NCBI GenBank assembly: GCA_903772945.1
Contig: CAICTM010000040.1
Coordinates: 83,501-147,500, forward strand
Reading direction: 5' to 3'
DNA length: 64,000 nt
Source of the DNA: Seminavis robusta
Lineage: Eukaryota; Bacillariophyta; Bacillariophyceae; Naviculales; Naviculaceae
The notes beneath the pieces were generated by a model, which had not been told where the DNA came from, did not search any database, and worked only from the letters and a program-made list of their open reading frames with translations. Shown piece after piece: positions 20,157-31,696 of this stretch. The position numbers and the translations under genes were made by a program. The stretch's first letter is position 1. Each line of letters begins with the position of its first letter.

Positions 20157-20737
20157 TCCTCGTGTGACATTGGTGGAAGCGCTCAGAGCACTGGGTGTGA
20201 AAAGACTACATGTAAGCATTCAGGAAGGCAGCAAGGAGGGGTGATGCCATATAGCACCCTAGTAACAGCTTGAATTTATCCATTTTAAAAAATTGTCATC
20301 TCAATAAGCGCACCTCTGGTACCGGTACCAGGTACCGGTACGTCAACATCGTAGCTGGGCAGCAGGCGCGATTTCAGACTACATTATCAAGCCGAGAGAG
20401 GACGCGAAAGTGTCCCTACAGGAATGCAAGCGTTGGTCAAACGTTTACCTGGCAGTGAAACAGGGAATATGACGTCCGCTGCCCTCCTCGGTGCAGTGAT
20501 TTGACCCTTTAGGAATCAGGATCCAGATATCCTGCTCTCGAGACGATGGCATTTCCGGAGGTGCATCAACGGCATCTTGAGTGACAGTCGAAGCTCTTTG
20601 CCTCCTCGTGGGCCTTCCAAATCTGTCGCCATACGGCATGGATTGTCGAATCATTCCCTTCTTCGTCACTACATTTACTTGGTAAACTCCTCTACAGTCG
20701 TACTTTCAATGACGAATTGAGCCAACGTAGAAAAGGC
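20157..20737. other. Intergenic spacer with GGTACCGGTACC cluster
   Basis: Bases 20317-20341 contain four overlapping GGTACC/CCGGTACC palindromic units. Bases 20157-20243 probably belong to the shifted 3' end of the MYND gene. No other gene seen. Confidence 0.45.
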
Positions 20738-22825
20738 TCAAGTGGGAGACCATGTTTCGTACCATTCCCGAATTTCATCCACCAATCTCTCAATGTCCTC
20801 TCTGGTAAACTGACCAGGTTCTTCAAAGTCTCGAGGAGAGATGGGTTGCTCTGCGACAAAGATTTGAATCCCAACCTCCTGAGCCATGTCTTTTTCAATG
20901 GATTGTCCCTTCCCCAATTCAGGGGTTAAAATGCAATGATATCCAACTGGATTCAACTCCACCACCTGAATCATAAATCCATGGCTTCGCTCAGCCTCTT
21001 CCAAGTGATAGCGAAATGAGTATCGCCAGCAGCATTCTGACTCTATTGGAACTCCAGTTTTGAGAGATGGATCTTTGCTGCAAGTCTCAAAGGTGCCACG
21101 ACAGGGCCAGTCGAATTCGGTCCATTCTGGATCACACGTGCCCTTGTTGAATGCATTCGGAGAATAGACCATGAATCCGCCATCTTGAATGTAAGAATGC
21201 TCCTTCAAAAGCAGCGTGAATTGTGTTGCAGTTGGTGTACTTCGTTCATCCAAAGAGAATCGTGTGGAGAGAACAATCTTACGTGGCTGCTGTTTGTCGT
21301 TCGGTTTTCACAAGCGCTTCCTCTGTGGACGGATCTGCAGTTTTGGTTTTCTGCTCATCCCAGATGCCAGCCATGACCAAGCAATCTCGGTCTTGGTTGA
21401 GCCCTCCCAAGGCAAACTTGAGGGACTCGGGTTGGTTGGATATGGCAGCAAGCACGCAGTCCTTGTCGGCCCGCAGTTGGGCGGAAGCCCCATTGAGGCA
21501 CTTTCCATTCTGCCGAACTGGGGAGAGAACGATGGTCTTGTCTCCTTGTAGACGAAGAGAGGCATGCTGCAAGGCTTCTCCACTTTGGGCAGCTGCCACA
21601 GATACGACTTGCTTGTCATCCTTGTAGTTTGCCGGTGCGTACTCGAGGGATTTTCCATCTTGGGTCAATGCCGCCATTACAATATCTCTTCCTTTACTAC
21701 TGGAAACCAGATCGAGGGATACGAAACGGAGGGCCCCACCTGCGCTTTGGACCGCAGCCAGGGCGACACCGTGGTCCGCCTGCAGATTGTTGTTGGCATG
21801 TAACAAAGCATGGCCGTAATTCTGGACTGCTGCAAGAACGACATCCTTATCCCCTAGCAACTGTGCCGCCACATACTTCAATGCCACTCCATTCTCGGAC
21901 AGGCCTTGAATGAGAAAGTCTTTGTCCTCCTTCATTGGCTCTGCCGCAAACTGAAGCGCGTTGGAACCAAATTTGACCATGGCAGCCATGACAACGTCTC
22001 GGTCTGCCTGTAATCGCAGGGAAGCATACTCCAATGCCCAGCCATACTTGGTAACCGAGGCCATGACAATTGCCTTGTCATCTTGCAGCCGTTTGGAGCA
22101 AAACAGCAACGCCCTAGGGTTGCGAGCCACCATTTGGAGGACAAAGGCACGGTCGTCTCTAATCTCGGCCCCTGCAAATTCAAACGAGCACTTGTAGGAC
22201 CCATCCGATTCCAATTTCTCTCCTTCCCCTTTGGTTGCTTTCCAGACAACCTCTGGATCGTTCTTCATGGATTCATGAGCAAACTGAAGGGCGTCTCCAT
22301 GGTTGGATACCGCAGTCAGCACTACCTGTTTGTCTGATTGCAGATTGTGAGAAGTATGTTTGAGAGCAAAGTAGTCGTTCTTGACGGCTTCAAGGACGAT
22401 TTGCTTGTCATTCCTGAGACGTTCCGACGTATGCGAGAGGGCATAGGAGGACCCATAAAAGGCATAATTGGATCTGTTGATTGAAAAGGACTCAGGTGGA
22501 GTGACAGCTGCCAAGACCACTGCCTTGTCGTCCCTCAGATCATCTGCTGCATATTTCAGCGCCAGTGGCGTTTGGGTAACTGCTGCCAACACAACTTCCT
22601 TGTCGTTCTGCAGTATTGGGGACACAAATTGGAGATATTCTCCGTTTTCTCTCACCAGGGCGAGTGCCTCCTCTTTGTCTGCGGCAATTGGTTGGGTACT
22701 ACCGGTAGTGTGTCCCGACACAAATTAGGATCAAAAGTAGCTGATTGTTCCTTGGGTTCGTTGCTTTCCCTCGTTCCCTTCAAATGATGCAAGACCTCAT
22801 CGTACAAGGCAGCCTGACTCTTCAT
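20738..22825 (-). CDS. DUF4116 repeat protein, multi-exon, 5' end uncertain
   Basis: The main open block (22721-21283) encodes about 16 tandem DUF4116 units of roughly 25 residues with the pattern L-x-x-DK-x-VVL-A-A-V-x-x-x-G-x-ALQ-A. The family is of unknown function and is expanded in diatoms and other algae. This block has no ATG at its 5' end. An adjacent frame begins at the ATG at 22825 (MKSQAALYDEVLHHLKGT) and runs into it, so a short intron or a one-base shift near 22690-22720 is implied. A GTACGA donor near 22807 and a CCGGTAG acceptor near 22698 would keep phase. Downstream, a 43-bp GTAAGA...GAAG intron (21282-21240) would join a second block to 20738. That block is Cys/Trp-containing, with FDWPCRGTFETCS and ECCWRYSFRYHLEEAERSHG. 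Both junctions are tentative. Confidence 0.7.
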
Positions 22826-23491
22826 TTCTTGAAGGGTCGTCCACGAAAACGAATTCTGCAGCTTTCTGGAGGCTCTGCACTGGGGTCCGTTGGTAGGGCC
22901 ACATCTTCCATCAGAACCAGGGACACCTCTCCACCTCTCCGACCCAGTCGTCTTCCACAGTACAGCAAAAGCCTGGTATCAAGTCTGCGCGAATCTCCAA
23001 ACCTCACTGGAGCACCATCTTCATTGTTTAATACAGCTAACAAACTTTGCTTTCCATATCGATAGTACTGCATGGGCTAATGGCGAAAGTGAATAGGATC
23101 ATGGGATGGATCTTTTTTAGGAAATAGATGTGCATGATAGTCATAATAATAATTATAACGGTACTCTTTAGTACGAGCAGCTTCGATTTTTCTGATTCAA
23201 ACGCGTGCCAGCTTTTCTGGTACACTTCTACGAGTGCTAGTGTAGAAATGTACGAAGAAGCTTGGCTCGCGTTTGAATCATTAGAAGGGAAGCTGCCTGT
23301 ACCGGTATCGCATGAGGGGGGAGGAATCGAATCGCAAATGAAGCAAAAAGTGAGATTGGTAGTATTGGTAGACTACCAGTACGGTACGGCCGCACCATGA
23401 TGTGCCCCCTCCTAGCCAGTCTACCGGTAACCCCCCCAGTCCCCTTGTAGCGTCCGCGAGGGTGAAGGATACCGTACGGTACGGTCAGCAG
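22826..23491. other. Spacer between DUF4116 gene and the inverted-repeat element
   Basis: A minus-strand 83-codon frame (23073-22822, MQYYRYGKQSLLAVLNNEDG) overlaps the putative DUF4116 start by four bases. It might be an upstream exon, but there is no family support. Bases 23290-23490 contain many GTACCGGTA and CCGTACGGTACGG palindromes. Confidence 0.35.
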
Positions 23492-24318
23492 TAAACCATA
23501 CCCCAAGTTGGTACTAAGTTCTTCTAAGTAATTTCACTGGGACTCTTGACAGTTACATTAATTAGACAAACCGTAAATCATCTAAACTTGGTACCGTGGT
23601 ACCAAGTTTAGTCATCGCAAAGGGTCTCAGTGGATTTATTGCCCGAAAATGGTTTGCATATGAGTGTGTTCCCCACAGAGGTACCAAGCTATTGGAGCTC
23701 CAACTTGGTACCTTTTTTGCTCTTTTTAATAGTTATTTTATTGGTACCAAGCATTCTTGGTCCATGGACCAAGTTTTACTTTTTCATTCCCAAGCCATCT
23801 TGGAACCTGTACCAAGTTGGCTAGTTAGATACTATCATAGCCTAAATACTTCTTGGGCCATCACTTGTACTTATAGTGGCATCTCACATTGTGGTTTTCA
23901 GTTTCTTGGTACCTGAGAGTTCCCTAAGTATGTAATTGGACCCTTATGTAATTTTTCCTTTGAACTTGGTACCTCCCCTAGGGCCAAGTTTTCCAAAATC
24001 TTGGCACCTCCCCTTGGTCCCCTTGGTACCACCAATTTAACTGTTTTATCTGTGTCTTGGTACCCGGACCAAGCAGAGCACCAAATGACCAAGTGGAAAC
24101 TTCTTAAACCTTTTTGCCTTTTCTCTAATTCCAGAGTTATGTACCCACTGTACTCCCAAGAGTTTTAAATTACTTGATTCCCACCAGCGTCTTGGGACAT
24201 TCTTAAGTAAACTTGGTTTAATCTTGGCACCTAGTTGGAACTTGGTACCATTATCTTCTTTTTCATGTTGCCAATCCCACGGGAACAAAATTTCATGTTG
24301 CCAAACATTTGGCAACAT
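23492..24318 (+). repeat. Left terminal inverted repeat
   Basis: About 830 bp, AT-rich, with roughly 18 copies of CTTGGTACC / GGTACCAAG or one-mismatch variants in both orientations (for example near 23587, 23681, 23704, 23743, 23905, 23965, 24022 and 24241). Repeated palindromic subterminal motifs are typical binding sites for an element-encoded protein. Indels relative to the right repeat show it is not a recent perfect copy. Confidence 0.78.
24297..24316. repeat. Perfect 20-bp hairpin in left repeat
   Basis: GTTGCCAAACATTTGGCAAC is a perfect 9-bp-arm inverted repeat with a 2-bp centre, just outside the start of the plus-strand gene's CAA-rich leader. A counterpart, GTTGCCAAGAACTCGGCAAC with two mismatched arm positions, lies at 31704-31723. 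Confidence 0.7.
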
Positions 24319-24571
24319 AACCTAATCCCAAGCCATTCATTTTTTCTCAATTTCAGAACAACAACAATAACAACAGCAACAACAACAACAGCAGCAGCAG
24401 CAATCAACAAGCTTTAGCCACAACAGTAGCAAACAACAATCAATAACCAAGCAACAGGAAGCTGGCAGTCACATTGGTTCTCTCTTACAAGTACTCATCA
24501 GGCAGCTTCCCTGTTCATTCTGACTACTGTGTTCTCTGTGTTCCTACTAGCTGTTATAGCTGTCAAGAACA

Positions 24572-26742
24572 ATGGAGGTCAATGACACCAACATCAGTCA
24601 AGAAGGAAGTGATGATGATTCTCCGACAATGGAACCCCTCTACAAGTCAGACAAATCACTACCGTCCCCTCTAGAGTTTTCTTTTGACAAGCTTCCAACA
24701 AAGCAGAATCCACCTTCCATAGCTGGCACGATCGACTATGCTAGTTTCACTCTTCCCTACCCACGTGGACACGGAGTTGACTTTGCAGTAGAATGCAATC
24801 CCATGACATTTGCCAGAGCATTCTTTGATGGCAAGAAAATTGGAGCAGATGATTCCATTGGCACAAGGATGAAAGTTGAACATGTCAAGGTCAAAAAGAC
24901 TCTCGAAGCTGCGTGCAAGGCTGTCTCAGAAATCACCAATTGCAATGTTTCATTTTGGACCAAGGACAAGAAGTCCCCAGGGATTGCACTTTCCAGAGTC
25001 CGTGGGCTCAATGGGAATGACTTGCAAGTTCCACTGTACTGCACCACGTGCATGAATAAAAAAAAACAACAACAACAATATGCGCCCTGTGTGTCCTCCA
25101 TTGTACTCCAAAGAACAACCCAAAGGAATCATACACATGTCTTACTCAAGAGTTCAAGTATTCAATCAATGACAGCACTCTCAATAGTACTCATTCCCAC
25201 CAAGAGCCAAATGAAAATTCTGCTACAATCAATCCCACCAATGATTCAATGCTTATGTATGCTGAAATCAAAATGTTGGTCCCCCACTCCCACATTGGAC
25301 AAGACAAAATTTCTGAATACAGAAGTGATAAGAGACATGCCACAGCAGAATTCTCCACCAACTTTGCACTTGGAGATGCATTTGATTACGCCGTTGAGCA
25401 ACTTGGGGTACGGGGTGCACTTTCCACTGTGACTATATCAGATGGCAACCCAAAGAACAATCTCCAATTGCTTCCAGGTTTCTCCTTCATTAATGTGGGA
25501 GATCTCAATCATCAAAGTGACGACAGGCAGTATCTCCCACTTCATCCAAGTACCAGTACGACTGGTTCAAAAATGTCTATTCCCAAGAATCTTGTCAAGG
25601 ATCACTGCTCTGACGATTCATTCTCTGCGTTCCTTGCCAGAGTGTTCTTCCTCATTTGCATCTCATTCGGCATTGAGAAAGAAATGTGCCCATTCCTCAT
25701 TCAGCTTCCAACAGTACAGGAGACCAATGACTCTTTGTTGAAGAGAGGAAACATTGGGACGAAACAGCGCAACCTTCGGTCTATGAGGTGGATCCCCAAT
25801 CAAAACTGGCACATGTATGTGGATGAAGAAACACTTCTGGCAGCTGGGGCCCAACCAAAACTGTCTCCACAACCAAACCATTCCTCTACCAATTTACTCA
25901 GCAACAAGCCTTCTCACCAGATTGTTCACTATGATGCTCCCAATTTGAGGGAGGCAATGAATGATCCCAATCATGAGCTGTACCAGAATCAAGAGAATGC
26001 ATTGACCCTTCCCGGCTCCGTGATCATTCCCATTCTTCAAGATCAATCTCGGCGTATCTACATTCGAGGACCAAACAATTCACTTGATATCCAATACAAC
26101 AAAGCCCTTTTCTTTGATGGTGCACTCTATCACGGTGGCTGGACATACAAGTGGGATGAAGTTGTTGTAACTGATGCAGGAGGGGGGACCATGCGACGAA
26201 TGTGGAAACCAGCATACCATGCTCACATTGAATCAATCTATCTTCAGCGAGAAAAACAGTACCTTGGATTGGCAGTCAGGGAGGCTCTTGTCAAACAAGA
26301 AGTTGTACCAGAGGGACATCATGTTTCAAAGCTCAAGGAACCTCATATCATTACCGATGAGCTCGAATATCAGTCTGCTGTGGCTGCCAGTATTCTGTTG
26401 GCTGAAACCAAGAAGCTCAAAGCAGACTATTCCAACATGGGAATTGCCAAACAAGTGATGTATGCGGCCATCAATCCAGATGAAAGGCATTTGCCGGAGA
26501 GAATGAAACTATCAATCCAAAAAATTCCAGAGCTTTCCCAAGGTGAGAACTCATCTGTTCTGGGAAATTCCATCCATCTGATGAGGAAGTCTTTGGCAAT
26601 AATGCAAGAAACGAGCAGGGGTATCTGTCCCCCACAAGACAAGGTCATTTTGAATGATCTTATGAAAACAATGGAATCATATGCGAGTCAGTGTTCTGCA
26701 GCAGTAGAAAAGGATTCAAGCAACCACCCGAAAAAGACCTAG
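24572..26742 (+). pseudogene. Element gene A: DSBH/2OG-oxygenase-like protein, one frameshift
   Basis: The ATG at 24572 opens a frame that is continuous in sense only to about 25057. From about 25067 the coding frame is the one ending at TAG 26740-26742. The switch falls on a nine-A run (25058-25066); one more A would fuse the frames into about 720 residues. The region around the shift is Cys-rich (YCTTC, then in the second frame ICALCVLHC), resembling a zinc-binding knuckle. Residues encoded at 25920-26200 read like a double-stranded beta-helix: IVHYDAP (HxD, H at 25927), then GSVIIPILQDQSRRIYIRGP, then ALFFDGALYHGGW (distal His at 26131) and an Arg-rich MRRMWKP. This order fits Fe(II)/2-oxoglutarate oxygenases. 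The function is inferred and not established. Confidence 0.65.
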
Positions 26743-26927
26743 AAACGGCAGCAGGAAAGAAGAGAGCCGCAAAACAAACTGATGACAGGAATCAAAGATC
26801 TCGCAGGCGAAACAACATGTCTGACGAGGGTTGAGCATGTTGGCCAATGTTATAAGCTGAGTGCGAAGAGGTATTCTCAGGCAAAATTATTTCCTCTCGC
26901 TACATTAACGTTTCTATAGGAAAACAT

Positions 26928-29900
26928 TTATCTCGTGTTTCTTCTTCTTCTCTCTCGACATAAGAGGACGCGCGACTGTGCAGACTCTGGAAGTGCAGCG
27001 AAGAGAGGTTCACGTCTGTGCCACTCCGTAGTATACCATTCTTTGGAGACAACAAATCCATCAATGGTTCGAACAAACTTTGTACTCCAATTTTGGCACT
27101 CGCTATTAGGGCAACCGAATCTTCCATTAACATCGCGAACACAGAGCAGAGAGCAGTCCGAACAGTAATCAGTATCACATTCCCACTGGCATCCCCTGCT
27201 TCTTCTTGAGCTCGAAATTGTCAACACTTTCCCACAGATTGTACATGGATGGATAGTCCTTGTCTCACACTGTGTTAGATAGGCATCGCACACACCGAAA
27301 TAATCTTCGGGTGAAGAAGTAAACCCATCTCTCTCAGTCAGTGCAAAACCTTGATTTCGATAAGCATTCCGGGCAACTGGTCTTGTATCCAGATAGCCAA
27401 AGTGATCACAAAGGGACATCCATAGGCTCTTCTCAGTGATAGGATTGCTAAATATTTCAGTGCCACGGGCATCCCGTAGAACATGGAATCCCCAGAAATG
27501 CTCCTTTGGCTGATTGGCCCCCCGTGGTTTCCCAAGTATCTCTTCACCAGTGGTGACATTGGTGAAGTGGCTTCCGACCAAGCGGCAAGCTGGGCACCTA
27601 CCAGCTCTAAAAAGGAGATGACCCACCAATTGATCGGCAAAGTGATACGTCACCAACAGTTTTCGGGTACATTCTTCGCACATTCTGTGGTTGCAATTGG
27701 GATGGTCGCTCTTGACGTTGGATTTGTTTTCCAAACACACACAGCAAGTCTCCATGTCCAACTCCTGAAAATATTCATCCATGTTCCGATGGGCGACTCC
27801 AAATGCTTCAGTATTGAAGATACTCTCATTGACTTGGGAATTTGGTTGTGGAGTTCTCGAAACACTTGAGGGAAATGGGTGATTATGGACAAGAGCAGCA
27901 AGCAGATACTTTTGGACAGAAGTGTAGTTGTTGATCGCACTTAGCAGACACTCTCTGATTCTTGATTGCAGCTGGACCAGACCTATTGGTTCCGTACCGA
28001 ATTGAATGAAACAATATGAAATGCACAAGGACAGGCACCTGCAGATGTTTGTTGTATTCTGCTGAATAGAGGTGACTATCTCAGTCGGTAGCTTCATATC
28101 TGCTCCATGGGAAGTATATAATCCTTCACCACCAATGACGCCTGACTCTGTCATAGTCAAATAATGATTGAGAATAAAACAGAAGAACTTTTGATCTTGG
28201 ACAGTGCCAGCAGACAAGCTTCTGTCGTAAATATGGATGATGATCTTGTCGTGCAGGTTGACTGCATACATAAGTCCTTTTGGGTCTGGTACCAGCAGGA
28301 AATGGAACTGGTTTCGATCAAATGGATTGACATTTCCTCCACTGCTGGTTAGAGGGGTGTTCTGTTGTAATTCGTCCTTTCCAATGAGTGACCAGTTCAT
28401 TAGAAACTTTTTCATCAACCTTTTCCCCCTTGAAAGATGGATAATCCATTCTTGCTCCCTTCCAGGACAATAACCTTGGACAATATGACGTGAAAACAAT
28501 GAAGGATTGAGGAAGTAGACACTTGGCCTTCGGCAACTTTGATGACGGTGAATGGACTCCACTGCATAAATTGATAAGAGTTGCTCGAAAGCAGCATTGG
28601 ACATGATTCGATCATGTTGGGGTGGAAGGAAACAAAGAATATCCGCAGCTGTCAGATGTTTGGAAGGGTCATTCTTCCATGCCACTTGCTTGACATCCCG
28701 TCTTAGTTTCCTTCTGCTGGGGACAATATTTCCACATGATGGATTCCCCTCCTTACACATCTCTCGGCAGTAGTTGTAGAGCTTTCTTGTGTCAAGATTG
28801 ATGGTAGAATCTGGGCTCATTGTTTTTTGGATTATGTTATCCATGCAGGCCAATGTGTCTGGGTCAAGATAGCTCCATGGACCAGGGACATTGGGTAGAG
28901 GATCAATCACCAACACATTTTCCTCAGCTGTATTCAATGCTGTAGTGGATGTAGCTTCACTGATAACATCAGACATATCATCGTCCTCAGCAATGGATGC
29001 ACCAGCAGGTAGACGGTCCCCAGTCTCGCCCTCGACCAATGTGGCCAATGGGAGAGATAATGCTCCAGATAATAACACTTGGCTCTCCCCAGTCCCATCT
29101 TCTGGGTGAACTGGATCTACCTCCATTGGACAGGTGGTGTAGGTGGTCGTGACTCCTCCTGTGAATGCTGTTGTAGATGCTGCTGTGGCCGCTGTGGATT
29201 TTGTGGCGTGGCTGTTGTGGTTGCTGCTGTTGTGACTGTTGCTGCGACTGTTGCTGTGGCTGCTGTTGTGACGTTGTTGTGGCTGCTGCAATTGTTGTTG
29301 TGGCTGCTGCGTGGCTGCTGCAATTGTGGCTGTGTTGTTGTTGTTGTTGTGGCTGCTGCTGTTGTGGCTGTTGTTGTGGCTGTTGTTGTGGCTGTTGTTG
29401 TGGCTGTTGTTGTGGCTGTTGTGGCTGTTGTGGCTGTGGAGCTTGTGGTGGACCAGGTGGTGGTGGTGGAGATGGTGGAGCTTGTGGTGGGCCGGGGGGT
29501 GGTGGTGGTGGTGGTGGTGGTGGTGGTGGTGGTGGCGGTTCATTATGATTCTGCATTGTTGAGAGGGTGTAGCCATGGTATTGATAGTTGTAATCAATGA
29601 TCTCATTGAGAGGGATGCCAATCCACTCAATATCTTCAGCCTCGGAACCAAGCCGTCCAGTTTCAGCAGAACATCGTGACTCAAAGACTGTGACCCAAAT
29701 GTTGGGATTCGAAATGGGTATCAGAGCTGTATGGCAAGACATCATAGCTCTCTCAAAAATCTTCTCAGCGATGATGCACTTAGGGAGAACAATGCGCAGA
29801 CGAATGGAACAAGCTCCTTGATTGTTACAGGAACAAAAGGCAACTTTTCCTTTCTTTTCATTAGTGCCACTGCTTCCACCGACATACCTGGCTTTGGCAC

Positions 29901-30270
29901 TCTTGTGGAATGTTAGCACTCCACCGTGAGGACATGTCCATCTCTTGTTGAATGAATTCAGAGCTTGCTTGAAGTCTGATTGATGATTGATGCAATAGAA
30001 GGTAATCTCTTCATTGTATGGTGTAGTTCGGCTGATGTTTGCACTGTTATTTGTCATCACAGACACAGAAGAATTCTGTTGGCCACGCACTTCTTCGACT
30101 GGGAAGCTATTTGATGACGATTGATCACTTCTGGTATGACGATTAGCAGATGGCATCGATGTGGAGAATTGATGACTATCCCCTCTAGATGCAGTATTGT
30201 TGTTGGCAAAGTTTGTTCTTGAATTGCTTTGCATACTATTGCGTGCTGTGGGAACCTGTTCACCGTTACT

Positions 30271-30306
<36 letters not shown>

Positions 30307-30342
30307 TTGTGACTCTGGTAGCACATGAGCCTGTTGTGGTTC

Positions 30343-30379
<37 letters not shown>

Positions 30380-31365
30380 GATTGCTCTGACTGTTGTTGC
30401 TGTCCTTGTGAGTATCTCTCTTGTTGATTTGGTGGTGGCTGCTGCTGCTGAGGCGGCGGGTGTGGCTGCTGCTGCTGTGGCTGATGCAGATGTTGCTGTT
30501 GTTGTTGCCGCTGCGGCAGGGGCTGTGGCTGCTGTTGCTGCTGCTGTGGCTGCTGTTGCTGCTCCTGTGCATGCTGTTGCTGTGCTTGTGATGCCTGAGG
30601 CTGTCGCTGTGGTGGAATCAGTTGTTGGTGTGCACCAGGTTGCCATTGCATTGCCTGTTGTACATGCTGTTGCTGTGTTTGTGATGCCTGAGGCTGTCGC
30701 TGTGGAATCGGCTGTTGGTGTGCACCAGATTGCCATTGCATTGCCTGTTGTGGTTGTTGCAAAGAATGATTGAAGACATTGCTACCACCCATCAAACCTA
30801 CGGAGGACCCAGGTATGTGAATGTTGCCATGCATGGCTTGCTGATGAGGGGGATACAATGGAACACTCTGTTGTGGATTATTGAATATAAATGGTGGCTG
30901 ATAATACATGGCTTGCTGTGGCAGCCCAAATGGTGGCATAAATTGTTGTTGTTGCTGTGGCAAGTTGGGCGGGTAGCTTCCAAATGGGTTGATATTTTGG
31001 TGGTAATACATATTGCTGTTGGGGTGGAAAGCAGCAGTGGATTGATTCGGAACATGCATCATTGAGTTGCTGTATCCAAATTGTTGTTGTTGGGGAATCA
31101 TTTGCTGTGCTGAAGCAGTGGAGATATTGGAATTTCCATTGCTGGGATTGATGTTGAATATCCAATCACGAACATATGCATAGAATCTTTCTCTCCTACC
31201 AGCAACAGCATCAAAAAAATGTGTTCTCTGGTTAATGAAATCAGATATTACATTTTGACATGATGCATGCTGATACCCATGATCAAGAGCAAGCTGATGG
31301 ACATATGCAGCCATGGTATGGAATCCATCAAGACTGGAAAACTGCTCACTTTCGAGAGAAGACAT
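26928..31365 (-). pseudogene. Element gene B: Q-rich protein with Ulp1-like protease and RING, frameshifted in its repeats
   Basis: The ATG at 31365 begins MSSLESEQFSSLDGF. A long poly-Gln/Pro region follows, then a Cys/His segment (TFYCINHQSDF, RWTCPHGG, FCSCNNQGACSIRLRI) and a proline run. Between about 29400 and 29090 the Gln-rich frame changes several times, and coding sense then continues in another frame to 26928. The later part has a Ulp1/C48-like order: LTAADILCFLPPQHD, FLNPSLFSR, NQFHFLL (candidate His near 28303), IYDRS (Asp near 28225) and SIQQNTTNICRCLSLCISYC (Cys near 28043). A C3HC4 RING follows (CCVCLENK...CNHRMCEEC...CPAC, near 27600-27760), then a second Cys cluster at the C-terminus. 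Ulp1-like proteases are common passengers of eukaryotic DNA transposons. The transposition role is inferred. Confidence 0.65.
29090..29560. repeat. CAA/CCA-type low-complexity tract inside element gene B
   Basis: Minus-strand CAA/CAG/CCA repeats encode PQQQ-type and poly-Pro runs; plus-strand GGTGGT and TGTTGTGGC repeats are the same tract. The frame best rich in Gln switches at least three times here, consistent with repeat-slippage indels. Confidence 0.7.
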
Positions 31366-31696
31366 GTTGCTATAGCAAGAGCCTTGCAGATCTTGTCTTG
31401 GCTATTTCAAGATGCTCTTTGGATTGGGAGTTGCCTATTGCCAGCTTTCTCTCTGCTTGTTTCTTCTAATCAACTTGACTTCTGGTTGTTCCTGCTGTTT
31501 TTGTTCTTCCTGTTGAGCACTGCTTGTGCTTCTTGTTGGTGATTGGTGATTGGTGTTGTTATTATTGTTGTTGTTGTTGTTCTTCTTCTTCTTCTTCTTC
31601 TAGTTGTTGTTGTTGGTTGTTGTTGTTCTGTTGTTCTTGTTGCTGTTGAGTGAGAATTTGGATGACAACGTAATATACAATAGTTTAGTATTATGT

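Noticed and set aside
30189-30773. Plus-strand Ala/Val-rich frame
   Set aside because: Antisense of the Gln repeats of element gene B.
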